A DNA stretch of 64,000 bases from Desulfosarcina ovata subsp. ovata (GCF_009689005.1 NZ_AP021879.1:2046001-2110000); one strand, 5' to 3'. Positions 1 through 9,660 are shown, numbered from the stretch's first letter. Program-made: numbers and translations. Notes: generated by a model from the sequence alone, not told the origin.

Positions 1-296
1 TCCTCATAGGCAAAGTTGTTAACCAGACCGGTAATGATGATCACATCGGCCTCATAATGTTCCTTGATCTGGCGGCACAGTTCCAGGCCGGTCATGCCCA
101 CCATCTGGATATCGGAAATAACCACCTCGACAGGTTCGGCCTCAAGCAGTTTCAGGGCGGATTCGCCACTGTCTGCGGTGAGACACGCGCACCCGGCATG
201 GGTGATGCCGTAGTAAAGGATATCCCGGATATCGTCATCGTCATCCACCACCATGACCAGGGGAACGACGGATTCAGCATCTGTTGCAGGTCCCAT
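1..296 (-). CDS. Response regulator receiver domain protein (partial, C-terminus outside window)
   Basis: This CheY-like receiver protein would take a phosphoryl group from a partner histidine kinase. The 98 visible residues begin MGPATDAESV and hold the acidic cluster VDDDDDIRD, the phospho-acceptor aspartate in ISDIQM and the conserved threonine in IIITG. The start at 296 is supported by AGGAGG seven bases upstream. The gene runs off the left edge, so any output domain is unknown. The reading comes from my own reverse-strand translation; the plus-strand open frame over the same bases is a shadow. Confidence 0.85.
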   Translation of the reverse strand, partial: MGPATDAESVVPLVMVVDDDDDIRDILYYGITHAGCACLTADSGESALKLLEAEPVEVVISDIQMVGMTGLELCRQIKEHYEADVIIITGLVNNFAYE

Positions 297-441
297 AAGT
301 GACCTCCTGAGAATCTGATTCGGATAATTTTTTAAGCCCCGCAGTGGCATCCACAGGAAAGCACCGGCACACTTACAAATGCCATGGCCGCTTGAAATGA
401 AACGCTTTGAAAATGTGAGGCGGCATATAAAACCGTCAGAT

Positions 442-1422
442 TCAGGATTTTAAGATAAGGAACATCACATAGATCGCATAACATCCAAACAGGATCAGAC
501 CTTTTCTGCGGGTAATTGTCAAGTCCCGTCTCATCAGTATCCAGGGCAGCGCGCTGATAGCCATCATCACCAGGTAATCGATCACCAGGCCGCTGTGAAC
601 AAACCCGCCGGGAATCGAAATCGGTCGGATCATGGCCGAGGCGCCGACGACGCTGAGCAGGTTGAAGACATTGCTGCCCACCAGATTGCCCAGGGAGATG
701 TCCATCTCCTTTTTCATGGCCGCCACCACCGATGTGGCCAGCTCCGGAACCGAGGTCCCGAAAGCCACCACGGTCAGACCAACAAATTTCTCATTAACAC
801 CCAGGGCGGTCATCATGCCCACCGCCGCATCCACCAAAAGATCCGCCCCCACAACGACGGCAGCGATGCCACCGGCCGCCATCAGGTACTGGACCCACCG
901 CTTCCGCACCTGGCCATGGGCCACAAGGTCCGGGGCAGCCGGATCGGTCACGCCGGCACCGGTTCGATCAATTCGTAAGCCCACTTTGTAGTTGAACACG
1001 GTGTAGGCAATGATCCCACCCAAAAGAAGCATTCCTTCAAACCGACCGATCATCGAATTCAACGAAAGCAGCATCAGAAAAGCGGAAACGCCCAGCATCA
1101 GCGGGATATCCCGGGTGATTACAATACGGCTGGTGGTGACGGGTTGAAATACCGCTGTCAGCCCCAATACCAGGGCAATGTTACAGATGTTGCTGCCCAC
1201 CACATTGCCCAGGGCGATCATGCTCTTGCCCTTGAAGGCGGAAACCATGCTGACCACCAGTTCGGGGGCCGAAGTACCGAAAGCCACCACGGTAAGTCCG
1301 ATCACCATGGGGGCCAGCCCCAGGCTGCGGGCCAGCAAGGAAGCCCCCTGGACCAGCCAACCGGCACCATAGTAAAGCAGCAACAAGCCGGCCAGGAACG
1401 GAATCAAATGGGTAAACGTCAA
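442..1422 (-). CDS. Calcium/sodium antiporter (CaCA family, YrbG-like)
   Basis: This inner-membrane exchanger of 326 residues should move Ca2+ against Na+ or K+. It has the two inverted alpha repeats of the CaCA superfamily. The first contains GTSAPELVVS and ALGNVVGSNICNI (about residues 49-85) and the second contains GTSVPELATS and SLGNLVGSNVFNL (about residues 220-260). Each repeat is flanked by about five hydrophobic helices. The length is typical for bacterial YrbG-type proteins. It stands alone on the minus strand, and about 45 bases of its reverse strand recur in the mosaic near 6590. Confidence 0.9.
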   Translation of the reverse strand: MTFTHLIPFLAGLLLLYYGAGWLVQGASLLARSLGLAPMVIGLTVVAFGTSAPELVVSMVSAFKGKSMIALGNVVGSNICNIALVLGLTAVFQPVTTSRIVITRDIPLMLGVSAFLMLLSLNSMIGRFEGMLLLGGIIAYTVFNYKVGLRIDRTGAGVTDPAAPDLVAHGQVRKRWVQYLMAAGGIAAVVVGADLLVDAAVGMMTALGVNEKFVGLTVVAFGTSVPELATSVVAAMKKEMDISLGNLVGSNVFNLLSVVGASAMIRPISIPGGFVHSGLVIDYLVMMAISALPWILMRRDLTITRRKGLILFGCYAIYVMFLILKS

Positions 1423-2183
1423 GAAACGGCCTTTCTGGGGTTATCTGTCTTTCTCACCCCTTGATTGGCGCAGGTTTGCGCCTGCGTTTGGATGATAATA
1501 CTTTGAATTACCAGAATTATCAACTGGACTGTCGATGGTGGGCACTTTGGCAATCGTTGCATGCATCATATTCATGTTTGCATAATGGCAAATCCGGATG
1601 GTTGTGACGGTGTTTGTGTGGCCGACGATCGAGGAAACTGCTTTCAGATTGTCCAAATACCGGGTCAAACCGGAATACGAACTCGTTGAAATTATCGTAG
1701 CCAGTCCACGCGTCGGTTTGTACTTCCGCGCCCATTTGTACTATAAGATTCCAGGTCAGGTCCGAGAGCTTTATTACGCGGAAGTACTTCTACAATTTCG
1801 ATAACGAGTGTCTTGTAAATATTAGGATAACACCTCTCATTTTGCTCGCAATATTTTAATATATAAACCGTTTGAAAAGACTTTCAGTGACAAACAAAAT
1901 GAGATATAACCAATTTAAACTCATTCAAAAATGAGATATTGGGGTGCGCATCAGCCAGAGTTTGGCTGTCATTGATCAGCAGGTGTCAAGTTATTTTACA
2001 AGTTGTAAAACAAAACCTTGCCACTCTCTTTTTAGCAAGCCCACTGAATTTCTTGAGGTATTTTGTACCTCGCATGTTTAATAAATGATAACTCATAGTT
2101 ATTGGTAGTTGCCATTAATGGCATGAATGGTGCTTTATAAGGTAGGGCGATAAAAACTGGATTTCTACAAAAGGGATGAGCTC
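1423..2183. other. Gene-poor stretch with a possible IS1595-like transposase remnant
   Basis: No intact gene is seen here. The minus strand from about 1735 to 1640 encodes GAEVQTDAWTGYDNFNEF. This resembles the segment around the second catalytic aspartate of ISXO2/IS1595-type transposases, but the reading frame decays immediately afterwards and no terminal repeats were found. From 1810 to 2170 the sequence is AT-rich, and I recognise nothing except the likely upstream region of the PAS protein gene. The remnant call rests on one short motif and is weak. Confidence 0.3.
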
Positions 2184-3116
2184 TTGCTGGACGGATCAAG
2201 ATCACGGTTTTCACTCATGCTGGGATTGCTTTTCACCGCCTGCATTCTCACCTACGTCTTCAAGAATTTTCTTGAAACTGGAGTTCTTTATACGCACTTT
2301 TTCTATGTTCCCATCATTATGGCGTGCATTTGGTGGAAAAAGCGGGGCTTGATCGTCACCGTAATTTTAGGTCTGCTCCTGATGCTCAGCCAGCATCTGT
2401 TTGGGAAGTACTCCTTGACGATAAACGACAGCCTCAGAACGATAATGTTTTTTGTCATTTCCATTATCACCGTTGCGCTGAGTGAACAGCTGACTTCTGT
2501 CAAAGGTGCCCTTTCAGCATCGGAAAAAATATACCAAACGATCTTTGAAACAACCGGAACGGCAATGATAATAATTGATGATAACAAAAAAATAATGTTG
2601 CTGAACCGAAACTTCGAAAGACTTACCGGGTTTGAAAGAGCAAATATCGAAGACCGCATGTCCATCATAGATTTCGTGGATCCTTCCGATTGGGCAAAGG
2701 TTGAGAATTACCAATCGCAACGCCGGAAACTAAAAAAAAAACCTAAAAGCTATGAGTTCAAACTCCTCACCCGCAAAAAAACGATCCGGGATGTTTATGT
2801 GACCGTTGATCTCATTCCCGGAACAAATCAGAGTGTGGCGTCACTGCTGGATGTCACTCAATTCAAACAGATCTTGGAATCACAACGGGATCTCCAGAGT
2901 CAACTCGCCGAGGCCCTTGAAAAAGCATTGAGCGGATTTATTCCCATCTGTGCAAATTGTAAAAAAATCAGAGAGAAAAATGGAAATTGGGTACAGATTG
3001 AATCTTTTCTGCACGACCGAACCAAAGCCGACTTCTCACATGGAATCTGCCCAGATTGTGTAAGAAAGCTGTATCCGACATTCCAGGGTACAGACGCAAT
3101 ACATCATGGCCCCTAA
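2184..3116 (+). CDS. Membrane-anchored PAS-domain signalling protein
   Basis: This 310-residue sensor has about three to four hydrophobic helices over residues 8-100, then one PAS domain (about 115-235, from SEKIYQTIFETTGTAMIII to SLLDVTQF). The C-terminus carries the cysteine motif ICANCKKIR ending in GICPDCVRKLYP, a tail found on many deltaproteobacterial PAS proteins that may bind metal. There is no kinase or cyclase domain, so it must signal through a partner; the LuxR-type protein 86 bases downstream is the obvious candidate. The start is a TTG at 2184; the ATG at 2176 is out of frame. The ligand is unknown. Confidence 0.75.
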   Translation: MLDGSRSRFSLMLGLLFTACILTYVFKNFLETGVLYTHFFYVPIIMACIWWKKRGLIVTVILGLLLMLSQHLFGKYSLTINDSLRTIMFFVISIITVALSEQLTSVKGALSASEKIYQTIFETTGTAMIIIDDNKKIMLLNRNFERLTGFERANIEDRMSIIDFVDPSDWAKVENYQSQRRKLKKKPKSYEFKLLTRKKTIRDVYVTVDLIPGTNQSVASLLDVTQFKQILESQRDLQSQLAEALEKALSGFIPICANCKKIREKNGNWVQIESFLHDRTKADFSHGICPDCVRKLYPTFQGTDAIHHGP

Positions 3117-3202
3117 ATCAACCAACGATAGCGTATCTGTAATGGAATCCTAAAAAAAATCTTGAGATATATATTGTTGTTATCGAGATAAAGATCCAAA
3201 AA

Positions 3203-3667
3203 ATGACCAGCAACGCCTTGGAAAACAGAGATGCAATGGAAATCAGGTTAAAAAATATAAGTGACGCTCTTGATGCCCTGATCGAGCAGAATAATAAGGA
3301 AAAAATAGATATTTGTGAAAAAATTCTATCTGATTTTAAAAAGAGTATTTTCCCATTCGTGGATAAAATGAAAACCGAGCAAATGAGTTCAGCCGCCCGG
3401 ACTTATTTGGCAATCATCGAAAGCAAACTTGAAGAGATCTCCTATTCAAATCCATATCATATGCTGGGGCTGGAACAAAATTTTACAACCACGGAAATTC
3501 ACATCATCGAATTGATTAAGCAGGGCAAAAGAAGCAAGGAAATTGCCGGGCTGTTGAATGTGTCCATCGCAACGATTTCATTTCATAGAAACAATATCCG
3601 TAAAAAACTTGGCATAAAAAATAAAAAACAAAATTTGTTTTCCTTTCTAAACTCCCTGGTGATCTAA
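3203..3667 (+). CDS. LuxR-type helix-turn-helix protein
   Basis: This is a 154-residue probable transcription regulator. The C-terminal 65 residues form a LuxR/GerE-type DNA-binding domain (FTTTEIHIIELIKQGKRSKE, then VSIATISFHRNNIRKKLGI). The N-terminal 85 residues are helical with no recognised sensory domain. In related genomes this HTH often sits at the end of PAS proteins. Here the PAS part is encoded by the preceding gene, so the two may be a split pair. This is inference from adjacency. Confidence 0.75.
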   Translation: MTSNALENRDAMEIRLKNISDALDALIEQNNKEKIDICEKILSDFKKSIFPFVDKMKTEQMSSAARTYLAIIESKLEEISYSNPYHMLGLEQNFTTTEIHIIELIKQGKRSKEIAGLLNVSIATISFHRNNIRKKLGIKNKKQNLFSFLNSLVI

Positions 3668-4032
3668 TTTTTAACCGCACATTTTAAAAATGACAGGTAA
3701 AACCCAATAATCTTCTGATATTTAATTCGTATTGACTATTGTTTGGTTTCGCCGATTAATATTTTATATATTAATTGAACAAAATTTATAAATTATATTT
3801 AATAGAAAAATATAATTTTTTGCATAGATAATGAATTTTAAGCGACCACAAATACGAAGCCTGCCAAACACACTTGAAGGATTCCATTCAAGCTTTGATT
3901 CGAATGGACAAAATACAAAACACCGATGGCTCTGTAATCTTCATCAAATGCTTTCGACAGGAAAAATCAAAAAGGGATTTTTTGGATTGTTTTTTATGAA
4001 ACCTCATACCCAATAGAAATGCGGTGACATAA
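3668..4032. other. AT-rich intergenic region
   Basis: These 365 bases are strongly AT-rich and separate the LuxR-type gene from the hybrid kinase. A 61-codon open frame at 3831-4016 has no recognisable features, no good ribosome binding site and unusual composition, so I do not call it. The region probably holds the kinase promoter, but no clear -35/-10 pair can be assigned. Confidence 0.5.
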
Positions 4033-5610
4033 ATGGACAGATCTAAGGCGCTGAACCTTTCCGAAGAAAAATACCGCTACCTGGTACAAAACAGTGACGA
4101 GATGATTTACACATTGGACGTAGACGGAAATTTCACTTTCCTGAGCGATGCTGTGGAACATCTGCTGGGCTTCAAGCCTGAGGATTTGATCGGCAAACAC
4201 TATTCGACGATCGTTTGCAAAGCGGATCTTAAAAAGGCTACCTGGCACTTCAACGAAAGGCGTCGGGGGAATCGGGCAACTTCCGGTATAGAACTGCGCC
4301 TGATGGTTAACGGAAACGGTTTGCCGGAATCAAGAAGAGCCGAGTTGGTACCGGTAGAGCTAAAGTCCATGGGATTGTACCAGGAAGCCAAGTGCAATGG
4401 TAGGAAGCAGTATCTCGGTACCCATGGCGTGATTCGAGACATCAGTGCAAGAAAACAACTCCAGGCCCAGCTGCAGAGTGCAGAACGGATGAGTTCAATC
4501 GGCACGCTTGCCGGAGGCGTTGCCCACGATTTTAACAATCTCTTGATGGGCATTCAGGGGCGATCGTCATTGATTGCCATGGACTTAGATCCATCCAATC
4601 CCCACCATGAGCACCTGCAGGCCATTGATGACTACATCCGCAGCGCGCGCGAATTGACTAAACAGTTGTTGGTATTTGCCCGAGACGGAAAGTGTGAGGT
4701 CAAACCGACCGACCTCAATGCATTGGTGGTTAAAACCGCCAAAATGTTTGGCCGTACCAAAAAAGAGATCCGTATCCACACCACCATTGATGAAAAAGAT
4801 ATCACCGTGGAATCGGATCAAAGACAGATCGAACAGGTTCTTCTCAACCTATTTGTGAATGCCTGGCATGCCATGCCCAATGGCGGAGAGCTTTATCTAA
4901 AAACGACCATCTCAGTTTTGGATAACGAATTCTGCGCGCCGCATCAACTGGAACCGGGAGACTATGCTCAAGTGTCAGTCACGGATACCGGCATGGGCAT
5001 GGATAGAAAAACCCTGAGCCGAATCTTCGAACCGTTTTTTACCACCAAGCAAAAAAACCAGGGGACGGGCTTGGGCCTGGCTTCAGCCTATAGAACCATC
5101 AAGAATCACAGCGGAATAATTACCGCATACAGTGAACCCGGACATGGGGCAACCTTCAATCTCTACCTGCCACTATCCAATAAGGCAGTTGTCCAGAAAA
5201 CCACTCTATACGGAGAAACCCTCAAAGGGTCTGAAACGGTTCTTTTAGTCGATGATGAAAAACCGATTCTGAAAATTTGCCAGGAATTACTGGAAAAATT
5301 GGGATATCGTGCTATTACGGCAGGAAATGGTCAGGAAGCTGTTGAAATCATCAGCAGGATAGGCCCGACCATTAATCTGGTGATCCTTGACATGATCATG
5401 CCAGACATCAGCGGGATGGATCTATTCAAGCAAATCCGCGAAATCCGACCAGGGACGCGGGTGATTCTTTCCAGCGGATACCCCCTTGGTGGTCAGGAAC
5501 AAGAAATCATTCAACGGGGGTGCAATGGATTTATCCAAAAACCATTCAATTTATCGGAACTTTCCCAAAAAATCCGCCACGTGTTGGACGAAAATAATAA
5601 TCCCAAATAG
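4033..5610 (+). CDS. PAS-containing hybrid histidine kinase with C-terminal receiver
   Basis: This 525-residue cytoplasmic sensor kinase has an N-terminal PAS domain (about residues 8-135), a HisKA dimerization domain with the phospho-acceptor histidine in GGVAHDFNNLLMGI (about 164-175), and an HATPase_c domain with the N box (NLFVNAWHAM), G1 box (VTDTGMGMD) and G2 box (GTGLGLASAY). A receiver domain follows (about 400-520, LLVDDEK with aspartate in LVILDMIMPD). There are no membrane segments. It precedes a solute-binding protein gene by about 105 bases, but a functional link is only suggested by position. Confidence 0.9.
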   Translation: MDRSKALNLSEEKYRYLVQNSDEMIYTLDVDGNFTFLSDAVEHLLGFKPEDLIGKHYSTIVCKADLKKATWHFNERRRGNRATSGIELRLMVNGNGLPESRRAELVPVELKSMGLYQEAKCNGRKQYLGTHGVIRDISARKQLQAQLQSAERMSSIGTLAGGVAHDFNNLLMGIQGRSSLIAMDLDPSNPHHEHLQAIDDYIRSARELTKQLLVFARDGKCEVKPTDLNALVVKTAKMFGRTKKEIRIHTTIDEKDITVESDQRQIEQVLLNLFVNAWHAMPNGGELYLKTTISVLDNEFCAPHQLEPGDYAQVSVTDTGMGMDRKTLSRIFEPFFTTKQKNQGTGLGLASAYRTIKNHSGIITAYSEPGHGATFNLYLPLSNKAVVQKTTLYGETLKGSETVLLVDDEKPILKICQELLEKLGYRAITAGNGQEAVEIISRIGPTINLVILDMIMPDISGMDLFKQIREIRPGTRVILSSGYPLGGQEQEIIQRGCNGFIQKPFNLSELSQKIRHVLDENNNPK

Positions 5611-5715
5611 GCCCAATCAGATGGAGCTGAATACGAAACTCTTAAAACCGCAATTGATACACATTGAAAACAATGGAAAAGTACCGCATACAAACAAATC
5701 AACTTGGGTGATGCT

Positions 5716-6477
5716 ATGAGGTATTATAAATATTCTTTATTTATATTTCTTTTTGCAGTGTCGCTGGGAACCAGCGGAATGGCTGACGAAAAGCCGCTTA
5801 TCCTTGTAGCTCAGAAATACGCATCTGAATCAGAAGATCGGCTGCTATTCCAAGAAGAAATCATAACAGCAGCATTTGATCACGCCGGCTATAAAATTCA
5901 ATATAAATACAGACCTTGGAAAAGGTGTTTGATTGAAGTCCGGGAAGGAAGGCATGATGCAGCGTATACTGCCTGGCATACGAAAGAACGGTCTGAAATA
6001 TATGGATTTTCAGATACTTATCTTTATGTGGACACAATGCTTTTTAAAAAGAAAGGCAAAGCGGTTTATTATAATGGCGACCTGCAGACTTTGCAGCCTT
6101 ATCTGATCGGTGTATCTATGGGATGGACCATAAGCCCTGAATTTGATTCGGCAGATTATCTACAAAAAACTTTTGTCAGCGAACCCATACAGCTTATAAA
6201 AATGCTGTATTCGGAGCGTATTGACATAATGGCTCTGTCTGTGGCTTTGAATCAGGCTCTAATTAAAAATTATTATCCGGAATATAAAGGGGACATTGTA
6301 CCTTTGCCTCCTCCCTTAAAGAGGAACACAACCCATGTTATATTTTCGAAGAAGATTTCAGGGTATGAAAGCAGAATTGAAGCATTTAATGAAGGGCTCA
6401 AAAAAATCATTGCAAACGGAACGCTTCGAAAAATTGAGGAGAAGTACCAATATACAAGTGGCTTGCTACAAAAATAA
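5716..6477 (+). CDS. Periplasmic solute-binding protein, family 3 type
   Basis: This 253-residue protein has a signal peptide (MRYYKYSLFIFLFAVSL with a cleavage region near SGMADEK) followed by a family 3 extracellular solute-binding fold. Typical features are KYASESEDRLLFQEEIITAA, RPWKRCLIEVREGRHDAAYT and the closing FNEGLKKIIANGTLRKIEEK. The ATG at 5716 is chosen over a TTG at 5704 because it places the signal peptide correctly. No transporter permease is nearby, so it could be an orphan binding protein or a sensory input for the upstream kinase. The ligand cannot be predicted. Confidence 0.8.
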   Translation: MRYYKYSLFIFLFAVSLGTSGMADEKPLILVAQKYASESEDRLLFQEEIITAAFDHAGYKIQYKYRPWKRCLIEVREGRHDAAYTAWHTKERSEIYGFSDTYLYVDTMLFKKKGKAVYYNGDLQTLQPYLIGVSMGWTISPEFDSADYLQKTFVSEPIQLIKMLYSERIDIMALSVALNQALIKNYYPEYKGDIVPLPPPLKRNTTHVIFSKKISGYESRIEAFNEGLKKIIANGTLRKIEEKYQYTSGLLQK

Positions 6478-6478
6478 A

Positions 6479-6632
6479 CGGCCAGTTGATTGGTTTTGTG
6501 CTGCTGTATCAAAATGACCATGGGCAGCCAGCGGGGATCGGCGCGGAAGGTTTGAAATTCAAACTGGGTGGGGTCAACACGATACCGGTTGGTGGTGACG
6601 GGTTGAAATACCGCTGTCTGCCCAAGTACCAG
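6479..6632 (+). repeat. Mosaic of three gene fragments matching other parts of the window
   Basis: Three pieces lie end to end. Bases 6480-6499 match 15200-15219 (nitroreductase gene, reverse strand). Bases about 6499-6576 match 15417-15495 of the same gene with a few substitutions and one missing base. Bases about 6589-6632 match 1130-1174 of the Na+/Ca2+ exchanger gene. The order of the two nitroreductase pieces is kept but about 200 bases between them are missing. It codes for nothing obvious and is best read as debris of deleted paralogues. Confidence 0.7.
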
Positions 6633-6674
6633 GCCCTTTTGGGATGGATTGATCGTATCAAAGGTAATGGAAAA

Positions 6675-7631
6675 TCAATAGTTGTCCTTCTTATTTGATT
6701 TTACCCAAATATTCATTTTTTCCGCTTCCTTTATCAATTCCTCCCTAAAATTGGGATGTGAAATGTTAATCAGTTCCTCTGCTCTTTCCCACGTTGACTT
6801 TCCTTTTAGCTGTACAATACCATATTCCGTGACAACATATTGAACGATACTTCTAGGAACCGTAACAATTGCGCCCGGCTTGAGGGTGGGCACAATCCTT
6901 GAGCATATATTCCCATCTTTATCCGTATAGGTCGAACTTAGCGAAATAATCCCCTTACCCCCTGTGGATTTAAAAGCACCTAAAATAAAATCGAGCTGTC
7001 CGCCGGTTCCAGAAATATGTCGGTAGCCGACTGACTCGGAACAGACTTGAGAAAAAAGGTCAATTTCAATGGCATTATTTATTGCTACGACTTTTGGATT
7101 CTTGCAGATTCTATCTGGATCATTAATATAATGAACTGGAAATGAAGCACAAGTTGGGTTCATATGCAAAAAATCATATAGTTTTATAGTACCAAGAGCA
7201 AAAGTATAGCTCATTTTTAAACGATCAACCTTTTTATGTATACCTGTAACTTTACCTGATTCATACATGTCAACACATGCATCGACCAACATCTCGGTGT
7301 GTATGGAGAGATCCTTTAAATCACTTTTCGATATCATTTCACCAATCAGATTTGGCAAAGTGCCAATTCCTAACTGTAAACAAGAACCGTCCTCTATAGT
7401 GGTCAATATTTGTTTAGCTATTTTAATATCAACAGGTGATGCTTTCGCTTTGGGAATCTCAATGAGGGGATTATTTTTACCTTCAACAATCTTATCAACC
7501 ATTGAGATATGAATTGTTTCATAATAGCCGCCAAAGCAATAAGGAACGTTTTCGTTTACCTCCACAACAATCTTTTTTGATTTGCTAATGTTTGCACCGG
7601 TAATTGAGTTTGCAAGACCGAAATTGAAATA
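6675..7631 (-). pseudogene. Acetyl-CoA hydrolase/transferase family protein, 3' part of IS66-interrupted gene
   Basis: This is the C-terminal two thirds of a CoA-transferase of the 4-hydroxybutyrate/acetyl-CoA hydrolase family. It includes GTGGQLDFILGAF and the closing motif VVTEYGIVQLKGKSTWERAE. It reads in frame from the junction as YFNFGLANSITGANISKSKK. Removing the IS and one target-site copy rejoins it to 9227-9616 as MDKHG-YFNFG, giving 448 residues, normal for the family. The N-terminal part needed for the fold is severed, so the enzyme should be inactive. It was probably the last gene of the thiolase/acyl-CoA dehydrogenase operon, moving CoA between carboxylic acids. Confidence 0.88.
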
Positions 7632-7639
7632 TCCGTGCT

Positions 7640-9226
7640 GTAAACGGTCACGGGGCTATTAGCTGAAGAGAGGCTTAGATCCAACTCACATCAACAGAGA
7701 TGCCTGCAAAGTAACATTCCAGGCATTCGACTATAAACGGAAATGTGGCTTTATCTCTCAGTCGGCAGGTTTCTTTTACAGACAAGATTCGTTCGACCCA
7801 GCGGTTGCCTTTGTCGCTTTGCGTTCCCAGACTACATTTGCGCCATAGCACGCCAAAGCGCAGAGAGCGTTCGGCACGGTTGTTGGTGGGTTCGACGCCA
7901 TCATGTTCGAGAAAGGTCCACAATGCGTCAATTTCTCGTATTATTTGCCTGGCCAGGCGACCGGCACCGTCGGTGTCGTCTTCAAAAAGGCTGAGGATGA
8001 GCAACAAGGAGTTATAAAAACGCTCCCATTTTAAAGGTGGCGGTTTGTTTTTTGAAAATTCGATCAGGGTATTCAAATGTGCCAAGATTAACTTGCCGCC
8101 TCGCCTTTCGTTGAGTTTTCTACTCTCGATTAACGCCTTGGCCTTTCGGATCAAATGGGCCAGGCAGGTTTGCCGGCCATGGACCCATTTGCAATAAAGG
8201 CGATAACCATCGCTGATCAAGATGCCTTTCCAGTCGGCGATCAGTTCGAGAAAGGCCTGTTTGGATCTTTTCGGATCGATGCGGAAAAAGGCCACCATCG
8301 TATTGACCATTACCCAGAGCCATTGCAGATTGTGCTTTTTAAACCAACTGGTTTCATCGATGAAGTTGCACTCACTGCTGCGGGCCACCTGGCCGATACG
8401 CTCATAGGTGGAGGCAATGGCCTCGGAAGCGCGGTCGATAACCTTTTGGATCGTGCCGGTGGCGATTTTGATATCAAACACGGAGTGGACCAGTTGCTGC
8501 ACATTTCTCCGACTCATGGCCTTGATACCACTCAGTTCGGCGATAAACGCACAAAACCGCGGGCCGTAGCCGGTGCTAAACGCCTCCGGAACCTGTGCTT
8601 TGACAATCTTGCCGCACCCAGGGCATTGACCTTGGTGCAGAACAAAATGGGTGATGTCCATCTCGATTTCAGGCAATTCGATATGTTGGTGAGTATGAAA
8701 GGGTCGCAGATTATCCCAATCCGATGAATGGAGACCGCAACCGCAGCACTCGGGCATCACATTTTGAGTATTGTTGGGCGTTAGCAGCATTTGCCCATGC
8801 CCCGGGTGTCCTTTTTGTCCGCCCGGCTTGCGTTCGCCTTTGGGCTTTTCGCGTTTGGGTTTGTTATAGGGCGGATCGGATGAGGGCGGTTTGCTGGAGT
8901 TGGTCGAGTTTTGGCGTTTTTGCTTTTCAAGCTTCTCGTTGTTTTTCTCCAGCTTGTCGTTTTGAGTTTTAATCGCCCGCAGCTCATCTTCCAAAGAAAC
9001 GATGTACTGGCGTACCGGTTCAGCAGTAGCTTGCCAATCGGCATCTGAAATGGGTCTATCGGGCTTCATGAAAAGCACGATAGCATACTAGAAATGGAAA
9101 GTCTAGATATTTTTAATTATTTCAATAAGTTATTGATTTTGTATAAAAATATTGAAATTACGAGAGGTTAGCGGAGCGAAAAAAGTGCGCCGGATTGAGC
9201 GCCCAATATACCCCGTGAACGCTTAC
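7640..9226 (-). mobile_element. IS66-family insertion sequence (single-ORF type)
   Basis: The element is 1587 bases long with imperfect terminal inverted repeats, GTAAACGGTCACGGGG at the left and GTAAGCGTTCACGGGG (reverse strand) at the right. It is flanked by an exact 8-base target duplication, TCCGTGCT, at 7632-7639 and 9227-9234. The GTAA ends and 8-base duplication are classical IS66 features. It carries only the large transposase and no tnpA/tnpB, as in the ISBst12-type subgroup. Perfect target duplication and a reconstructable host gene indicate recent insertion. Confidence 0.95.
7675..9069 (-). CDS. IS66-family transposase
   Basis: This 464-residue DDE transposase has an N-terminal leucine-rich coiled region (about 15-60), a basic linker (NSTNSSKPPSSDPPYNKPK), a zinc-binding segment (CCGCGLHSSDW, CPGCGKIV) and the catalytic core with SDGYRLY, HLIRKAKAL and DGVEPTNNRAERSLR. 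It is read in the same direction as the interrupted CoA-transferase gene. The ATG at 9069 is preferred; a GTG at 9078 is also possible. All core motifs look intact, so the element may still be active. Confidence 0.93.
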   Translation of the reverse strand: MKPDRPISDADWQATAEPVRQYIVSLEDELRAIKTQNDKLEKNNEKLEKQKRQNSTNSSKPPSSDPPYNKPKREKPKGERKPGGQKGHPGHGQMLLTPNNTQNVMPECCGCGLHSSDWDNLRPFHTHQHIELPEIEMDITHFVLHQGQCPGCGKIVKAQVPEAFSTGYGPRFCAFIAELSGIKAMSRRNVQQLVHSVFDIKIATGTIQKVIDRASEAIASTYERIGQVARSSECNFIDETSWFKKHNLQWLWVMVNTMVAFFRIDPKRSKQAFLELIADWKGILISDGYRLYCKWVHGRQTCLAHLIRKAKALIESRKLNERRGGKLILAHLNTLIEFSKNKPPPLKWERFYNSLLLILSLFEDDTDGAGRLARQIIREIDALWTFLEHDGVEPTNNRAERSLRFGVLWRKCSLGTQSDKGNRWVERILSVKETCRLRDKATFPFIVECLECYFAGISVDVSWI

Positions 9227-9616
9227 TCCGTGCTTATCCATTGGTCCGACACACAAAAATGTCACATCAACGTCGTGATACTTACGGATAATGCGTGGTC
9301 CTTGGTGATATGTTAAGGGAATATAGCTAACCAAGCCCTTCTTATAAAGCGAACGGGAGACACCGCCGAAGTGCCAATCGTTAAAGATAACATGTCTCCT
9401 ATTAGGATCTTGCTCAACAACTTTTGGCATTTTGGTAGCACAAACACCTGATAAATAGATATCTTTTAAGTCATTTATTCTTTCTGCCAAAGCTTCATCC
9501 AAGGATTCGGGGAAAAGTGCAAATTCTCCATAGAAAATACGATCTCCTGATTTCACCATCTGAACCGCTTCTTGTGCAGATGTCAGTTTTCGAAGATATT
9601 CATTTCTAAAATTCAT
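9227..9616 (-). pseudogene. Acetyl-CoA hydrolase/transferase family protein, 5' part of IS66-interrupted gene
   Basis: This is the N-terminal 130 codons of the interrupted CoA-transferase. It starts MNFRNEYLRKLTSAQEAVQM and has the family's SGDRIFYGEFALFPESLDEA and HQGPRIIRKYHDVDVTFLCV segments, then runs into the IS66 end at MDKHG. Translation continues into the IS to a stop at 9158, adding about 22 foreign residues. It lies 44 bases behind a truncated EMO-like fragment, in the direction of the acyl-CoA dehydrogenase operon. Confidence 0.88.
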
Positions 9617-9660
9617 CTTTAATATTTTTCCTTGTTATTATGTAATAGGACCTACACTTT

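Noticed and set aside
3831..4016. A 61-codon open frame before the hybrid kinase
   Set aside because: AT-rich intergenic sequence, no ribosome binding site and no recognisable protein features.
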